A DNA stretch of 64,000 bases from Carettochelys insculpta (Eukaryota > Chordata > Testudines > Carettochelyidae): assembly GCF_033958435.1 (NCBI RefSeq), contig NC_134138.1, positions 272,157,798 to 272,221,797 on the forward strand, read 5' to 3'. Below are positions 10,667 through 22,412 of this stretch, piece by piece (position 1 is the stretch's first letter; each line of letters begins with the position of its first letter). The translations under genes were made by a program, and so were the position numbers. A model generated the notes under the pieces. The model searched no databases. It saw only the letters and a list, made by a program, of their open reading frames with translations, and was not told the DNA's origin.

Positions 10667-10835
10667 GCCATCCATCTTCAGCATCTGGCAAACAGACGCT
10701 AGGGACACCATTCCTTACCCATCCTGGCTAACTCCCATTAATGGACCTAACCTCCATGAATTTGTCTAGCTCTTTTTTAAACCCTGTTATAGTCCTAGCT
10801 TTCACAGTCTCCTCTGGAAAGGAGTATATGAGCAC
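10667..10835 (-). mobile_element. CR1 copy X (minus strand), distal part
   Basis: Words CAGCATCTGGCAAACAGACG, CCCATCCTGGCTAA and ATGGACCTAACCTCCATGAA continue the reverse-strand CR1 sequence broken off at 9750. The same words occur in plus orientation inside copy Y (GGTTAGGTCC near 10440). Confidence 0.7.
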
Positions 10836-11337
10836 ACCTGGATACGGTCAGAACAGCACTACCTAGTGTAGTGCAATGGTCTGGTATTCAGGCTGCTTGA
10901 TTTCTAGTCCTGCCTTTATTGAAGTTTCCCTATGGTGATAATGACAGTCTCTTCCTTTGCAGAGCATTTAGAGATCTGTTGCTGGAAAAAAACGTTGTTC
11001 CTCTATTCTGCAAAGAAGAACAGTGTCCCTCTGATATGTTACTGCTTGGAGTATGCAACAAAACAGTAAACAAAGTAGAACTCGAGTTTCATACAGCAGA
11101 ATGACTCCACCACATTGCTCAGAGCACATGAGATTGGAGCCATCCTGAAGCAAAACTTTGAAGACCATTTTAGGTGGTGTATTGCAAGGAATTGCTCAGG
11201 AAACACGATAAATACAGGTGTGCATGTTTGATTATCCCTTATGGGGTTTTATACCATCCTTTGAACTATCGTTATGTTTTATACCTTCCTTTGAACCATC
11301 TGAAGCAGCTGATTGAGTGAGGGAGGGAAACGAGTCC
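10836..11337. other. No recognisable feature
   Basis: No supported gene or repeat. Confidence 0.45.
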
Positions 11338-11445
11338 AGATCAGAGGGGTAGCTGTGTTAGTCTGTATCCGCAAAAACAATGAGAAGTCCTGTGGCACCC
11401 TATAGACGAAGATTTTTTGGACCATAAACTTTTGTGTGCAAAGAC
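11338..11445 (-). mobile_element. Penelope-type terminal repeat fragment
   Basis: GAGGGGTAGCTGTGTTAGTC then AGTCCTGTGGCACCCTATAG: the same terminal sequence appears reversed at 15960-16040 and again at 31988-32060. Confidence 0.65.
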
Positions 11446-12902
11446 CTCCCTTCCTCCTGTGAATGGGAGTTTCCTGATTAAATCCCCTTCATTCACTGGG
11501 GGAAAAAAATGTCCTGGTATAATATGGCAACTGACAGAACTTCTTGAGTAGGAGACAGAATGTTCATTTGGCTCATGTTCTAGCCAGCAGATACAGCAGT
11601 GTTCCTAGCATTAGAAGGGAGGAAAGGAGAAAAGTGATGTAAGAGATACAGATCAGCTCTGTTTGCCAGGAAAAAAGTTATTACTGGACACAGGCAGGCT
11701 GGTACGTCTCTGGCAGCAGCACACAATAATTAAATAAAATATTGTCGAGATGCACTCTGTCTGGACAAATGCCCAGGATGGAATTGCACATGCAGTGATC
11801 TGGTTTGGGCAGTGCTTGTACATGTGTTTAGGAAATATATAGCAGGTTGGCAAACTGTAAACTCAATGGGGCAGGGACTGTTTAGCTGCTGTGCACAGCA
11901 GGTCTAATGCAAGAAGGCCCCAGCCCATACAAGGTCCTAGTTATGCTATTATGCATTCAGAGGAACTGACTTCTGTGCACGTATCCTTGATGTCATCCAA
12001 AACAGTGTTTGGCCTTTATTCTTTGACAATTGCCAAAGGTTGTCTAAGGGCAACACTGACAAATGATGCGTTCAATAGGAAACAAGAATTCTCCCAGACC
12101 CTTGTCATCAGCTGACTGCAGCCACAAACAAGAACCAATGAAACTGACAAGAATCATGTTGGTTTTGGTTTGCAGCATCCAGATGCTGTGGCAGAGGATG
12201 GGGCATGGTGGGGCAGCCCCACAGTTGTGGATATTGGTAGTCTGCGCATTCTAGCAGCACACCAAGTGAGTTGGCAGGAAACACAAGGAGTGTCCAATGG
12301 AATGTGTCAAAAGTTTGTTTAAGCCAGATATGTTTCTGCAAATCAACATTTTCCAGCTTTCACCAGAAAATTCCCAACAGAATCTTGTGTTTACCTGTCA
12401 TCTACAGCACCTTACCATCTCATCATTAATGTGCTCAGAGAAAACAACTCAAAAAATGGCTCAGAAAAATCTCAGCAGGATGCTATTTACTTTGGAGCAG
12501 AACTGGCTATGTTGACAGAACAACATGTTCTACTTGCAGGGGCAGAGCCCAACTTTAAGAGTTTCTTTTGTCACTTGGCCTTTGCATGTTGTGGTTACAG
12601 AATCTTCTTCCTGACATTTTTTCATTACTCTCATGAGATTATTTTTTCCAGGCCCAAAGCCCACCAAAGGAAAACACCCAGGAGTCGAAAAAGTTGTCAA
12701 TTCTCCTTTCCACTCTCTTGTCTTTGTTTTGGGCATATATTTTAATTGCAGATTATGCAACCTCCCCAGCAGTTTAAAGTGTGCTGCAATTATTGATGTG
12801 TGTTCAACTGAAAAGTGCTAATGACTATTGTCAGCTGAATCTTTGACCCAAAGACAATGGCAGACCAAGTTGCAATCAAGGGATGTGCCAAGCACTCTTT
12901 CT
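11446..12902. other. Unannotated stretch
   Basis: Several short frames on both strands, none with a recognisable domain. No repeat identified. Confidence 0.4.
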
Positions 12903-13888
12903 GGCTATGTCTACACTAGGACATAAATTTGATTTTAAGGGAGTAAGTTTAGTTTCATAATGAACCTGTCTTTAATACATATATCATTAGGTTGGTTTTA
13001 AGGGGTCCTAAGGTCGACTTTTCTACTCCATCTTTTTCACAAGGAGTAATGCCAAATTCAAATTTACAAGGTTAACTTAATACTAGCATAAATACAGCGT
13101 TATTTAATTCTATTTTATTGACCTCAAGAAGTATCCCACAATGTCCCAAATGTGTCTGTTGTGACCATCATTTTAACATCCACTGCAGGAAGTAGGAAAC
13201 AGGAAGTTGGAATCAGCCCAGTCTCGCTGGCTACCCACTATGCCACATGGCTGTCCCCCCACCAAGTGGCTGCTGGGTTCCCTGGCTGTCCCTCCCACCA
13301 TATTGCTGCCCCCACACCCCGTGACTGCTCGGCTTTCTTGCTGTCCCCAGCACCACCACCGCGTGGCTGGCAGGTCCAAATGAAATGAATCAAAATAATA
13401 CCATCAAAATGAAGCATTCCACCAATACCAAAAAACAACTTTTCAATAGCTCCAAACTGAAACTTCTCAGATTTTTCTTTCTACCTTTTCCATTTCTCAG
13501 GGCTGGCCTGGTAGCCTTGTAACAGCCTGTGCCAGGGGCAGGCTGTGGAAAAGTGGTGCAAAAATGCATTTGACCATTTGTTTTCAATGGGAGCAAGAAG
13601 TGAGGGCAATGCACTCTGGGATGATGACATCAGACACTCACAACCACGTTTGGCACATTTTTTCCCATAACAGACTGGCACAGAAACACAGCATGCAACA
13701 TTGTTCAGGAATTGTGGGATAGGTATCCATAATTCAATGCTGACACAATCAATCTTAGCAAAGATAATGGGGACACACTCTGTCGACTTTCTAAACAAAT
13801 GTGGACACTCACCATTGACATTATAAAAGCTAGGTGTATAAAGTCAACTTTCCTAAATTTGACTTTATTTCCTAGTGTAGACACACTC
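12903..13888. mobile_element. Long inverted-repeat DNA element (~1 kb)
   Basis: Left end GGCTATGTCTACACTAGG. The right end is the reverse complement of GAGTGTGTCTACACTAGG. Sub-terminal segments rich in AAATTTGACTTTA-like words mirror each other. Interior is non-coding. Confidence 0.7.
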
Positions 13889-14257
13889 TCAGACTCAATG
13901 GAAGGAGCACTTGAGCTCCTATATGTATGGAGACACCTAAAAGCAATGGAAAGACTGGCCAAGGCATCTGGCTTGTGGGTGAAGAGGTTTCCTTGATTGC
14001 AATGACAGGAGCAAGGATATTGGTTTTGCAGCCTACCCGGCTTAGAAGATTAGAGCAGAAATCCAGCAGAGAGCTGAGAGAAGCAGCTGCAGCCATGACT
14101 TTCAATAGAAGTAGGGAGACAGTTTCCTGAGTACAGAGCCTGCTGGGGTGGCAGACCTGGAGATGTGCGAAAAAAGAAACTGCCCAATATTTGTTTCTAT
14201 TGCTTTCAGAGAAACAGGGATTTGTGGGTGTGTTTTGTAAATAAACAATTTTACATA
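13889..14257. other. No recognisable feature
   Basis: A minus-strand frame of 167 codons spans 13872-14375 but runs into a CR1 end and a DNA element, so I treat it as chance. Confidence 0.45.
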
Positions 14258-14420
14258 TCAGGACATAGGAACGGCCATAATGGGTCAGAGCACAAGTCCA
14301 TCCAGCCCAGTATCCTGTCTGCCAACAGTGGCCAATGCCAGGTGCCCCAGAGGGAATGAACAGAGCAGGTATCATTCATTCATTTCCCTCACTGTTACCA
14401 GTTCCCAGCTTCTGGCACCA
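14258..14420 (-). mobile_element. CR1 3' end fragment
   Basis: GGACATAGGAACGGCCATAA, CAGCCCAGTATCCTGTCTGC and GCCAATGCCAGGTGCCCCAG: the reverse-strand 3' end also seen at 9634 and, in plus orientation, at 40836. Confidence 0.8.
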
Positions 14421-15699
14421 AAGAATACACCTGTCTCCTCCCAATAGGAACAGCCCTGCAGTTCTGGCTAAGCACTTGAGACAAACAGAGAGCTGTGCTC
14501 CAAGTTGCATCTACTGCTGCAATCCCACTGTCGTTACTCATTGTCACTCCCTCTTGTGCATGTGGCTGACAACACTCTTGGTGCTTCAAAGCCCTGGGAA
14601 ATATGGATGTTCCCTCCTCCAAGTTGCTTCTAGTCTGAAAGCAAGAGGCAGGAAAAGGGGGTAAGAGGTAGATGTAGATGCCTGGAGGATTTAGACTTTT
14701 AGACTGCATGTGGATAAATGCTTTGTTGAATCTGGGCCTTAGTGAGGCCGGTTTATGTTTATTTATCTGCCTTCCTCCTCTTCCCTCTTTCACTTCTTGT
14801 AGTATTGATGGGAAAACTGAGCCAAAACACCTCAGTGAATGAGGGGGGTGGCTGGCTGAAGCAGGGAGGACCTTCCACAGGAGCCCTGTCCATGCAGGAA
14901 TATTTACCAGTTGCTACGATAATCCATGTTACCCCATGATGGGGCGTACACACTGGGTAATAAGAGGTTAAGAGACTATTTTGGGCTTGGCCAGCCCCAC
15001 CCACCATACCCGGGGAAAATGTTCCATCTGCTGGAGGAATTAAACAGAGAATTAACTCTGGTGAGCAGCTCTGCAGCCCAGAAGGAAGCTGAAAGTCTTT
15101 GACACAGCCTCCAAATTCCTGTGGGGAGGAAGGATGCATCCTGGAGACAACCAGAGAGGGAAATATTTCCCTCTCCTGCCTGTGAACCTGGCCTGTGGTA
15201 GCCCTGTTTTACTTATTGCGGTTTGGACTTCCCCACTAGGGGAAAAGCCTCAGAATAAACTGACAAGAGGTGGGGGCTGAGACAGGAGAGGAAGAGGCCC
15301 AGGGATATTAGCCTTAAGCAGCCTGGGTTGCCAACCCACTAATAGCCAAAGGGCTTGGGGGTGGAGACTGATGGAGTGGGAGGGTCTGGACTTCCCTACT
15401 CATAAACCTTTGGCAGTCAGGGGTTATGGCTGTGACCGTTAGGCAACATAACCCAAAGAGACCCCCAGCGAAGGCCATTACATGTTCCAGTGTTGATCTT
15501 TGTCCCCTCTCCAAGGGTAGGTCTGCACAGGAAACTTATATGTCTTCCACAGATGCCAGAGAGGGACACATTGTACAGGCATTTAAGTGTCTAAACAAGC
15601 AGATATAACTCACTGGGCACTGGCAATTTATACAGTAAATCCCCCATGTGTCAGCCTGCAAACACACTTACTAGGGAATTACACAGACAGGTGCCTAGT
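14421..15699. other. Unannotated stretch
   Basis: Moderately GC-rich, with a GCCAGCCCCACCC word near 14990 loosely resembling 29320-29340. No gene or terminal repeats established. Confidence 0.4.
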
Positions 15700-15850
15700 G
15701 ATGGTTTTCTACTGTGTCTAGGCAGCTAACTGCTATTGAAGTCAATCTGCTGAATTTTTATTTCCAGGGGAGTTAGGTGGCTAGATGCCTTGGAAAAGCC
15801 TGGTAGTGAAGCCTAAATCCCTTGGGAAAATGTGTCACCCCTGCCCCCTT
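15700..15850. repeat. Old palindromic interspersed repeat
   Basis: TTGAAGTCAAT with GAGTTAGGTGGCTAGATGCC resembles the 'gttaggcacctaaat' palindromic repeat seen again at 52305-52440. Degenerate; class unknown. Confidence 0.4.
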
Positions 15851-15956
15851 TCAGTTTGTTATCTCAAGCAGCAACGGCTCATTCACATGGTATGAGAAGT
15901 CCTGCATTCAGTCCCTTCCAAAACTCTTGGAAGGTAGTTAACACTTTGAGAGGCAA

Positions 15957-16043
15957 CTGAATTTTCTGTTAGTCTATAAGGTGCCACAGGACCCTTCGTT
16001 GCTGTTACAGATCCAGACTAACACGGCTACCCCTCCGATACTG
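15957..16043 (+). mobile_element. Penelope-type terminal repeat fragment
   Basis: CTGTTAGTCTATAAGGTGCC, then AGACTAACACGGCTACCCCT. This is the exact family end seen in reverse at 11338 and at the 3' end of the copy finishing near 33590. Confidence 0.72.
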
Positions 16044-16810
16044 AACCAGGGCAGGAAACTACTAGATTGTGTAGTCTCTGTGGAGGTGGGGATTTGCCTT
16101 TTTGGTCTATGTTTGCACAGCTCCAGGTGTCCTAGGGACTGGTTTGTGAGTGGGGTTTTTAGGTACTTGTGTACTAACTTATAATAGCTTAAACAATAAT
16201 GGCAAATGTAGTCAGAACCAGGGTTCACTGTAAGCTGAGTACTCGGGCAGCTATCCAGGAGAAATTCGGGTGCCACCCAGCCAATTAGCAGAGTGCTCAC
16301 AGCCCCACATAGCTGGTAGAATGTATTTCTATTGGTGGTGCACATCCACACACACACCTAGGTACACATAACAAAATTTATTCTGTCCATGAATGGAACA
16401 CTGGTCACGATCCTGTTCAGAATGAAGAGAATATTAATTTTATTCCAGCATTATTTAGAGCACAATGTTTATCTGAAAGCTTTTTAGAATTTATTTTTGT
16501 CTCTTAATTGGGGAAAAGCCAGTTAATCAGATAATGGCTGCTCCACCAGAGTGCGCAGTTTTAGAAGATTCAACTTTTTCTGGACTACCTTTCAGAGCCA
16601 CCAAAAACAAGCATGAAAATAGGCTATTTTCAGTGGCATTTTAAGGGCCATTGAGAAATCTTTCAATCAGGCAGACAATCACCTTTCTTCCATGGCAAAA
16701 AAATTGCTCCCAGTTTGCTGGAGGTGTGTTTTGTGCAGCAGAGTGGGGGTGAGAGTGAAGGTCACAGGTGAACGAATACCTTTTCCTGGATCCTCTGGTC
16801 TCATTTCTCT
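16044..16810. other. No recognisable feature
   Basis: No supported gene or repeat in this stretch. Confidence 0.4.
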
Positions 16811-17253
16811 GGCTATGTCTACGCTACAGGGATTTTTTGAAAGAAGCCCTTCCGGAATATCTCTTCCAAAAGAACCCCCTTTGACAGAGTACATCCACAC
16901 AGCAAAAAAGCAGATCAAAAGAGCGATCTGCTCTTTTGAAAGAGATCGTCCACACAGCCCCCACCCTTTCAAATGACCAGGACAAGGATCAAAAAATCAG
17001 GTCCCCTGAAGACTGATCTTTCGCAAGAAGGGCCCTGCAGAACATCTACACATGCTTTCTTTCAAAAGAAGCTTTTGAAAGGGGGTGCTCTTCCTGAAAT
17101 GAGATTGGAAGGGTGCTTTCAAAAGGAGGGCAGCGTTCTTTCAATTTACTTTCAATTTGCAGCATTTTGTGTGTGGACACTCTGTGGGATCTTTCGAAAG
17201 AGCCCCCTTCTTTTGAAAACTTTTTCGAAAGAACTTGCTAGTATAGATGTAGC
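16811..17253. mobile_element. Inverted-repeat DNA element, CTTTCGAAAG type
   Basis: Ends GGCTATGTCTACGCTA and the reverse complement of GCTACATCTATACTAG. Inner arms are full of TTTTGAAAGAA / TTCTTTCGAAA words, so each half folds on the other. Non-coding. Confidence 0.7.
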
Positions 17254-17381
17254 TTCTATGTGGTTCAAGTTGACTCTCAAAATGTAAAGCTATTGCCAAA
17301 TGGGAAAAAGAAGAAAGAGAGGACAGGGTGAGGGTCTGAAGAGAAATCAGCATCTGCTATAAAATATGCGGTAAATCACTT

Positions 17382-17700
17382 GGGTTATGTCTGCACAACA
17401 GCAATCTGTCGACAGAAGTTTCTGTTGGAAGACAGCTTCTGACAAAACCTCTGTTGACAGATAGTGGCCACACACCGGTGACCCAGAAGCCCTGTCTGCT
17501 GACAGAGGGCCCCCTGAAGTGTCCACACAGCTTGTTTGACAACAGATTCTGTCGAGAAAGGCTTCCTGCATCACGGGGAAGAGGCAGAAGGTGTCAACAA
17601 ACATGCCAAGTTCTGTCAACAGTACATTGACAGAATGCATTTTGGGTGTGGACATACCGCAAATTTTGTCAACCAAACCAGAGTAGTGAAGACGTAGCCC
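17382..17700. mobile_element. Inverted-repeat DNA element, TGTCGACA type
   Basis: Ends GGGTTATGTCTGCACAACAG and the reverse complement of GGGCTACGTCTTCACTA. Interior words CTGTCGACAG, GTTGACAG and TGTCAAC form arms. The related element at 60765-61208 shares the TTTTGTCAAC vocabulary. Confidence 0.68.
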
Positions 17701-17734
17701 TAGAAAACAGAGGAGTTAGAAATTGAAACTAGCA

Positions 17735-17780
17735 TTGTTAGTTTTAACAATGAGAAGTCCCTTGGCACCTTATAGACTAA
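17735..17780 (-). mobile_element. Penelope-type terminal fragment cut by next element
   Basis: ACAATGAGAAGTCCCTTGGC then ACCTTATAGACTAA is the family end. It stops at TAA (17778-17780), where a DNA element begins. Confidence 0.6.
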
Positions 17781-17930
17781 GACTGTGTCTACACTACCTC
17801 CTTATTTCAAAGGGAGGGTGGTAAGTAGGGTTTCGGGAGATTATTAATGAAGTGCTACACTGCATATGCAGCACTTCACTAAGCTAATTCTCCCCCACGG
17901 CAACTCCAAAGTTCACAAACAAGTTCAAGG
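17781..17930. mobile_element. Truncated inverted-repeat DNA element
   Basis: Starts GACTGTGTCTACACTACC right after TAA. It contains a GTGCTACACTGCATATGCAG / CACTTCACTAAG palindrome. No right terminus found; the element appears cut off near 17930. Confidence 0.5.
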
Positions 17931-18005
17931 TCCATTCTGTAAGTCACTGTACAAATATCTGCTAAGAGACAGTCACTGGTTTGGAGGATTACGGCTCATC
18001 TAGGT

Positions 18006-18691
18006 CAAGGGTCATCAACCAAAGAGCAAGAAGACCTGTTTTATTTTTTAATTTGGTAAAAGTTCAGTAGTTCAAGGGCTGCAATGCATGTAAATATGAG
18101 ACAGTCCTGTAATGGCAAATCTTTCTTTTTGTAGCCCCTATTTTAAGAACAGCACGAACACAATGATTTTTAATGTGATACATTTTTACTGCAGAATGTG
18201 CACAAACTTTCTACATATTTTATTTCCTCGCACTTTACGTGTGTGTTTATACCACTGTTTTAATGAATTTCACACCCAAACCCACTTTAATTCTGCCAAT
18301 TTTACGTCACGTTTAATTTCAGTTTTATTTCTCAAAATGTGTGCTGCCCTTCACAGCAGGAATGCCATACGCTTCCTTTTCCTTTTCAAAATCAGGAGTT
18401 TACTAGCAACACAATCAAAACACAAATACAGTATCATATCCCACAATGCACTGCACATGTTAAAGAGGAGTTAGGCAACATTTCAAGATCACATATCATG
18501 TGTTATTTAGATATGAGATTGGCTCCTTGCAGCGCTTTTAGACATTCACCATTTATCAAAAATAATCAGAAGGTGTTTTTTGTTTTTGCTTTTCTTTTTT
18601 AAACTTTGCAATTATAACTTTGTGTTGAGAGCCACAAAGAAGTCCTTAAAGAGCCACATGTGCCTCTGGAGCTGAAGGTTTCAAATCCCTG
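18006..18691. mobile_element. hAT-type DNA element with 8-bp target duplication
   Basis: Starts CAAGGGTCATCAACC and ends with the reverse complement of CAGGGATTTGAAACC. It is flanked by ATCTAGGT (17998-18005) and CTCTAGGT (18692-18699), matching at 7 of 8 positions, the duplication length of hAT transposons. GAGCCACATGTGCCTCTGGAG near the right end is typical of this family as I remember it. About 686 bp, no transposase frame. Confidence 0.82.
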
Positions 18692-18700
18692 CTCTAGGTA

Positions 18701-18830
18701 AAATGTGGATGGGAATACAGAGGCAAAAGGGTTTGTTCAAAGTCACACTGAAAATCAGTGAAAGAGTTAGGAATTGCATACAGGTTCTTGGATTTTCCTG
18801 TCATAGGCACTGGTTGCTTGATCTCACAAC
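18701..18830 (+). mobile_element. Possible MIR-like SINE fragment
   Basis: CAGAGGCAAAAGGGTTTGTTC then AAAGTCACAC matches the MIR core layout (gaggc…tg…aaggtcacac). Weak. Confidence 0.4.
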
Positions 18831-19002
18831 AGATCTAATTAGCTATATTATATGTGTTTTCATTATAAGTGGGTTTTTACATTAGCTGTAATATCACGAG
18901 AATGGTGTAGTTTATGAAATAGCAAGGCAGGACTAAATTCTCTGTGCTAGGTTGGTGCATGTTCACTACATAAAGAAGGCAAGGAGTAAAAGAAAGGAAG
19001 TA

Positions 19003-19328
19003 CTGGTTGAACCTCTCTCATCTGGTATCCTTGGGACCTGACCGGTGTGGAACAAGAGAATTTGCCAAACCACAGGGGTTCAATATTGTCTAGCATATTA
19101 CCAACACTTCCACTGTACAATGGGCTCTTAGAAGACATTTAGGGGTAAATTACGGCTAAATAAGAGTACAGAACACTGAGGGCCAGGATTGGTGGCTGTA
19201 GACAAACTTTTTGGAACCATGAGAAACTTGGCTACATCCTTCATAAGTGGCCATCTGGCTAACTAAAATCATGCCAGGTTATGGATGTTGCTGGACAAGA
19301 GAATGCCGGACTAGATAGGTTCAACCTG
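19003..19328. mobile_element. 326-bp TA-flanked inverted-repeat element, copy A
   Basis: Starts CTGGTTGAACCTCTCTCATC and ends with the reverse complement of CAGGTTGAACCTATCTAGTC, with TA on both sides (19001-19002, 19329-19330). Same family at 26846, 35942 and ~38005. End sequence and TA target suggest a Tc1/mariner or pogo origin. Non-coding. Confidence 0.8.
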
Positions 19329-19334
19329 TACTAA

Positions 19335-19430
19335 TATGCCCATTTTACAGATAGGCAAACTAAGACACAGTGCTGGAACTTGATTTGCCCGAAGTCCCAT
19401 GAGAAGTCGAAGATAGGACCTAAAACCCTG
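19335..19430 (+). mobile_element. MIR-like SINE fragment
   Basis: TATGCCCATTTTACAGATAG, GCAAACTAAGACACAG and TTTGCCCGAAGTCCCATGAG follow the MIR core order. Confidence 0.55.
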
Positions 19431-20699
19431 AAAAATCTTTCTCTTTCAGTCATAGGAAAGAGTTGTTCTTTTTCTTTCCCTGTCCCCTTTCTCTTTTTTG
19501 AATCAATCACTGTAATGAAAACAAACTGCTGCAGCTCAAGTGTACAATATCCAGCATTTTCCAATTAATGGTCTATTGAAAACACTTTATTGCATTTGTA
19601 TATTTTTCTGGCCCATACCAACATAAATGCAATCCAGATGGGAAAAAAATGGTGTGCATCAAACTATGTGTTTCCTTCAGGGTTCTACAGTACAGCAGAC
19701 AGAACAGACTGGCATTTCACTTATCGAGATGAATCAAGACAAAGTGCATTTGTCTATCCAGCCCATGCCTTTGGGCATTAAATCACACAGTTGAATCAAA
19801 GGCAGATAACACAAACTGTAAAATCCTTTGGATGGGGACCAAGTTTTCTTCTTGATGCAACAAAAACAAAGTCTGTCCAGGAGAGGGTATGGCTCACTGC
19901 TCCTTGGAACTGGTTTCAGCCTCTGCATAAGTCAGTGTAGTTCTGAGATTTCCCTAACTTCCAGCAGTTGACTATGATGCCTAAGAATAGCTGGAGCACA
20001 GTGCATTGTGGTTACACTTCCTCCTTGGCATTTCATGCCTTTTGCATTGTGGCAAATGGAGGGAAGAGCGGCATAAGAACAGAGAACAACCTGCTCCGCA
20101 CAGTCTCAGAGCTCCTCCATGCTAGTCTCAGCTGGGTAAATATAGCTGACCTCAGGTTCCTCTGTGCCAGTGAAGCAGCATTAAAGGTCCATGACTAAAA
20201 TCAATCATCACGTCTTTGTTTTCTGTTTTGTACAGCAGCAAATATGTTAGGTGTCATTCCATCAATAACAGGAACAGTATCATGCAGACAAAGATCACAT
20301 GGGCTAATATATTGCCAGTCTTGACTGTCCTCTTCCTCTCTGCCCAAAGTGGCTAATATAAGCTTTCTGGGCTACTGGGGAAGGAGGATGTGGGCGGTGA
20401 GCCTTGGATGCTTTTTAAGAAAAGTTTTAAACTTCTAAATCCCCACTGTGTGCAATGAATTGTACAGGACTCTGGCTCAGTTGCCTTCTCTGATTCTTGT
20501 TCTTTTTTCTCGTCAGTAAAGCAGGTCAACATTTTTTTCAAACAAGTATTTTTCAGCCAAAATGCCTTTGTAACTGAAAATGAGACGTTCTTCTACTCCT
20601 GTCAGGCCATATATCACCACACTTCTGTGAAGTGAGACAGCTCAAGTCCCACATGTCATTCTCAATGTGAAGCCTGGTCTACACATACTATTTGTACTG
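19431..20699. other. Unannotated stretch
   Basis: No gene or repeat recognised. The end, GGTCTACACATACTATTTG (20683), may be the left edge of a truncated inverted-repeat element. Confidence 0.4.
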
Positions 20700-21076
20700 G
20701 TCTAGGAAATGCAACTGAAGCAGATGGCGATCAAAGATGAGAACGAAGAAGTGCTCATGAACAGGGAGAAGATTGTGTAGCGATGGATGAGATATTGCAC
20801 CAATCTATACAAAGCACAATTGGACCCGAATGTCTCAGAGAGACTGATGAAGAATTGAAAGAGATATCTCCATCGAGCATCAAGAGCGAGATGGATATTC
20901 CAAATGAGGAAGTAGAAAAAGCAGTGAAATGACTAAGGAACAACAAGAGCCCTGGAAATGATAAGATCACAGGAGAAATGATCAACTATGGTGGAGAAAG
21001 CATGATTTAGGAAATATACTGACTAAGTAATACAGCACGGAAAAAAGGGAAGGCACCTAAGGAATGGACAAGATCT

Positions 21077-22197
21077 GTGCTAGTGACGATACCCAAGAAA
21101 GGAAGTACATTGGAGTGGAAGAAATACAGAACAATTACCCTAACGAGTCATCTAGGTAAGGTGCTGATGATGATACTGACTGACAGATTCAGACTGCAGA
21201 TAGAAGAACATATTGCAGATGAGCAAGTAGGGTTCAGAAAAGATAGAAGTACCATACAGCAGATATTGGCACTAAGACTGATAGCGGAGAAAGCTCAATG
21301 AAAGAACAGAAACGTATACACTTGCTTTGTCAATTTTCAAAAGGCATTTGACAGTATAGATCAGAAAGTGACTTGGGCAGTGTTGGAGTCATATGGAGTA
21401 AACAGCAGACTGATATGGTTGTTGAAAGTTACCAATCATAACGCAGAAGCAGCGGTGAGAACATGCAGGGAGTTGGGAAGTTGGTTTAAAACAAATAGAG
21501 GTACAAGACAAGGAGATCCAATATCGCCAAGTATCTTCATTACACATCTGGAGAGATCAATGGACAAGATCAAGGAAGAGATAGAAGGGATATCTGTGCA
21601 TGGGGACAGAATTAACAACTTGAGGTTCGCAAATGATATAGTTATCATTGAGGCTAGTGAAAACAGTGCAGGTGTTAAACGAAGAAGGGAAGCGATATGG
21701 ACTGATTATGAACATCAGTAAAACAAAAACAATGGTATTTGGAGATCAGGAAATAGGAAGGAAGATCAGTGTGTATGGTATTGAACTAGAAAATGTAGAG
21801 AAGTTCATATATCTGGGGAGCAACATACCATATGATCTAGACTGTAAGAAGGAAATAGTGACTAGAACAGCGAAAGCAAGAGCAAGTTTGAAGGCGACGG
21901 ATAAGATCTGGAAAAGCAAAGCAATTAGCTTAAGAATGAAGCTAGGCGTCTTGAAAAACATGTGTATTCAGCAGCATGTTGTATGGATGTGAGACATGGG
22001 TGACAACAAAAGATTCAAAAAGAAGAATATTGGCGTTTGAAAAGAGTTGTTATAGAAAGATTCTGAGAATAGGATGGATGCAGAAGGTCACCAATGAGAA
22101 ATTATATAAGATACAGCCGAAAGAGAACCTGCTGTGGAAGGTTATAAAACGGAGGCTACAACTATTTGGACATATTTGCAGAATGAACAACGAATGA
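21077..22197 (+). pseudogene. RTE-like reverse transcriptase, broken
   Basis: In order: VTIPKKGSTLEWKKYRTITL (RT motif 2 region), ADEQVGFRKDRSTIQQI, a TGA at 21299-21301, CFVNFQKAFDSIDQ (motif 3), NRGTRQGDPISPSIF (motif 4), NLRFANDIVII, then a shift of frame near 21665 to NISKTKTMVFG and ENVEKFIYLGSNI, and another near 21960 to LYGCETWVTTKDSKRRILA and LQLFGHICRMNNE. The catalytic [FY]ADD is FAND here: the first Asp codon has become AAT at 21632-21634. That change alone would kill polymerase activity. RQGDPISP and the tail point to the RTE clade. Confidence 0.85.
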
Positions 22198-22394
22198 AAA
22201 ATCAAGACCCTAGTATTCGGCATAATGGATGGTTCGAATAGGAGAGGCAGACCCCACAGATAATGTATAGATGATGTAGTAGATCGGTGCAGAGCTAGTC
22301 TACAGAAACTAAGCCACTCTGCACTGCACAGGGAAAGATAGAAGGAAATAGTGAGAGAGGCATCAAACCCCAATGGGTGCTGAGCCCACAGTTA

Positions 22395-22412
22395 TTGATG
22401 ATGATGATGATG
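22395..22412 (+). repeat. (GAT)n at LINE 3' end
   Basis: About five or six GAT units directly after the RTE 3' sequence. Confidence 0.85.

Larger units (their letters stand above)
20700..22412 (+). mobile_element. RTE-type LINE, 5'-truncated, with GAT-repeat tail
   Basis: Encodes RT to C terminus with several breaks (see the next entry). It ends in a short GATGATGATGATGAT run at about 22395-22412 instead of poly(A), the kind of tail RTE elements carry. The start near 20700 is a truncation. ACTATTT occurs on both sides (about 20688 and 22413), a weak hint of a target duplication. Confidence 0.8.

Noticed and set aside
13872..14375. 167-codon minus-strand frame
   Set aside because: Overlaps a CR1 3' end and the edge of an inverted-repeat element.
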